From NCBI GenBank assembly GCA_020438185.1, contig JAGQVC010000082.1, positions 1-7,169 on the forward strand: a stretch of 7,169 bases of DNA, in the 5' to 3' direction. Below are positions 6,100 to 7,169 of this stretch, piece by piece (positions within the stretch are counted from its first letter, which is position 1; every line of letters starts with the position of its first letter). Under the pieces are notes generated by a model. That model did no database searches. It had not been told where the DNA came from and saw nothing but the letters and a program-made list of their open reading frames with translations. The translations under genes were made by a program, and so were the position numbers. Source of the stretch: Bacteroidota bacterium (GTDB lineage: Bacteria > Bacteroidota > Bacteroidia > M30B66).

Positions 6100-7169
6100 A
6101 TGAGAACAATTACCAAAATGAAAGATCTGAAGCGATCGGCCGGCTCTGCAGTGAGCAGGTGCTTTGGATTTGTCCTTGGAGCGTTCTGGCTTTTACAGGC
6201 CGGAAATGTGATGGCTCAGGTTCCTGAGCGAACGCAAACACGCGAAAAGGCACCAACTGTGCATCAGTCGCCTGTGGGGACCATCTTCAGTGCGCCTGAT
6301 ATCTTAAACGTTCCGGAAGGAATGAATGCAAGGGATTTTGCAGCTTCACTTTATGCTACAAGCAGAGGAAGTCAGCGCACTACCCCGTCCAACAATCCTG
6401 ATTTACCGGAAGATCTGGTTTGTCAGAATCTGGATGTAATTTTTGTGCTTGACGAGTCAGGTTCAATTAACAGCAGCGAAGCAGCCAGTGTTAGAACCGG
6501 TGCGCTTGCTCTTGCTAATGCACTAAACAATTCAGGCGCAAACCTGAGACTGGTTGAATTCAACACAACTGCTTCTGTTGTAAACCTTGGAATGACTGAG
6601 GTAAACAATACCTTCATCAGCCGTTTCAACAGTTATTTGACTTCTTCTTACAACAGCCAGAGCTACAATCCTTATTCATCGGGAAGCTGTGTTGGCTGGA
6701 CAAACTGGGATGATGCACTTGAAGAAGTTGGTGGACTTGATGGTGATCTGGTTATTTTCTTTACCGATGGTAACCCAACGGCATACAACACCAATAGCGG
6801 TAACTGCAATGGCGGTAGTGTTCAGGCCGGATCCGGAAGCTCAACTGTTTCAACTGCACTTAGTCGTGCTGTTACCGAAGCCAATACCGTTAAAGGACAA
6901 GGCAAACACATTTTCTGCGTTGGAGTTGGTTCTGACCTTAATGTTTCTAATCTTCAGGACATTTCGGGATCTGACAATTTTGCAAACAATGGAAACATCT
7001 TTACTGACGATTACTCAGTTGGTGATTTTAATGATTTGGCAGCTAAGTTAACTGCAGCTGTTAATACTATTTGCGGAACTGAACTTGAAATTGAAAAAAC
7101 AGTAAACCATGCAGGAGTTTGTAGCGGAGAAGAAGTAATTTTTACTATTACTGTTACTAACACCGGTGG
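6100..7169 (+). CDS. Secreted vWA-domain protein with DUF11-like repeat, 3'-truncated by window edge
   Basis: 356 complete codons are visible and the frame is open to the right edge. Residues 1-39 form a signal peptide with a long basic n-region, a hydrophobic core (CFGFVLGAFWLL) and cleavage at VMA-Q. ATG 6118 (Met7) is an equally plausible start; both have A/T-rich upstream sequence and no clear Shine-Dalgarno. Residues about 113-326 are a von Willebrand factor A domain with an intact metal-ion-dependent adhesion site: DESGS at 118-122 (DxSxS), Thr201 in WTNWDDAL, and Asp223 in FFTDG. From residue about 328, LEIEKTVNHAGVC followed by VIFTITVTNTG matches the start of a DUF11-type beta-sandwich repeat. 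Such proteins are usually long surface adhesins, and in this phylum often end in a T9SS sorting domain, which would lie outside the window. Expression likely starts at the promoter at 5872-5879. Confidence 0.93.
   Translation, partial: MRTITKMKDLKRSAGSAVSRCFGFVLGAFWLLQAGNVMAQVPERTQTREKAPTVHQSPVGTIFSAPDILNVPEGMNARDFAASLYATSRGSQRTTPSNNPDLPEDLVCQNLDVIFVLDESGSINSSEAASVRTGALALANALNNSGANLRLVEFNTTASVVNLGMTEVNNTFISRFNSYLTSSYNSQSYNPYSSGSCVGWTNWDDALEEVGGLDGDLVIFFTDGNPTAYNTNSGNCNGGSVQAGSGSSTVSTALSRAVTEANTVKGQGKHIFCVGVGSDLNVSNLQDISGSDNFANNGNIFTDDYSVGDFNDLAAKLTAAVNTICGTELEIEKTVNHAGVCSGEEVIFTITVTNTG

Noticed and set aside
6689..7051. 120-codon open frame on the + strand inside the vWA gene
   Set aside because: It is an out-of-frame shadow; the vWA frame carries all adhesion-site motifs and stays open to the window edge.

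Overview
The window reads as chromosomal DNA of a member of the Bacteroidota. Several independent signs point there. Two or three of the exported proteins end in, or look built for, the type IX secretion system (T9SS). There is a perfect Bacteroidota-type -7 promoter box (TAnnTTTG). Start codons mostly lack strong Shine-Dalgarno sequences and sit in A/T-rich leaders. One exported protein belongs to a family I know mainly from this phylum. I cannot name a genus.

Layout from left to right. (1) Positions 2-1144, +: the C-terminal two thirds or more of replicative helicase DnaB, whose N-terminus lies outside the window. (2) 1192-2448, +: an exported protein with a glutamine-amidotransferase-like (GATase1/ThuA-like) look, often mislabelled 'asparagine synthetase B' in this phylum. 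(3) 2484-4058, +: a secreted delta-60-repeat (beta-propeller-like) protein with a T9SS C-terminal sorting domain. (4) 4059-5441, -: a secreted YHYH-family protein, also with a T9SS sorting domain; its stop codon directly abuts that of gene 3. (5) 5442-6099: a 658-base divergent intergenic region, far from empty. It holds a run of perfect inverted repeats ending in an intrinsic-terminator-like hairpin, an AT-rich spacer, a Bacteroidota promoter, and a leader of about 210 bases with a possible 33-codon ORF and two stem-loops. (6) 6100-7169, +: the start of a probably large secreted von Willebrand factor A (vWA) adhesin-like protein, cut by the right edge just inside a DUF11-like repeat.

Genes 1-3 run in one direction with short gaps (47 and 35 bases) and may be co-transcribed, though helicase and surface proteins have no evident functional link. 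Genes 2, 3, 4 and 6 are all exported, so the window after dnaB is mainly a stretch of envelope or surface functions. I see no mobile element, CRISPR array, rRNA or tRNA. I found no convincing new multi-gene system. The most open questions are the structured intergenic region and the biochemical role of the amidotransferase-like and YHYH proteins.
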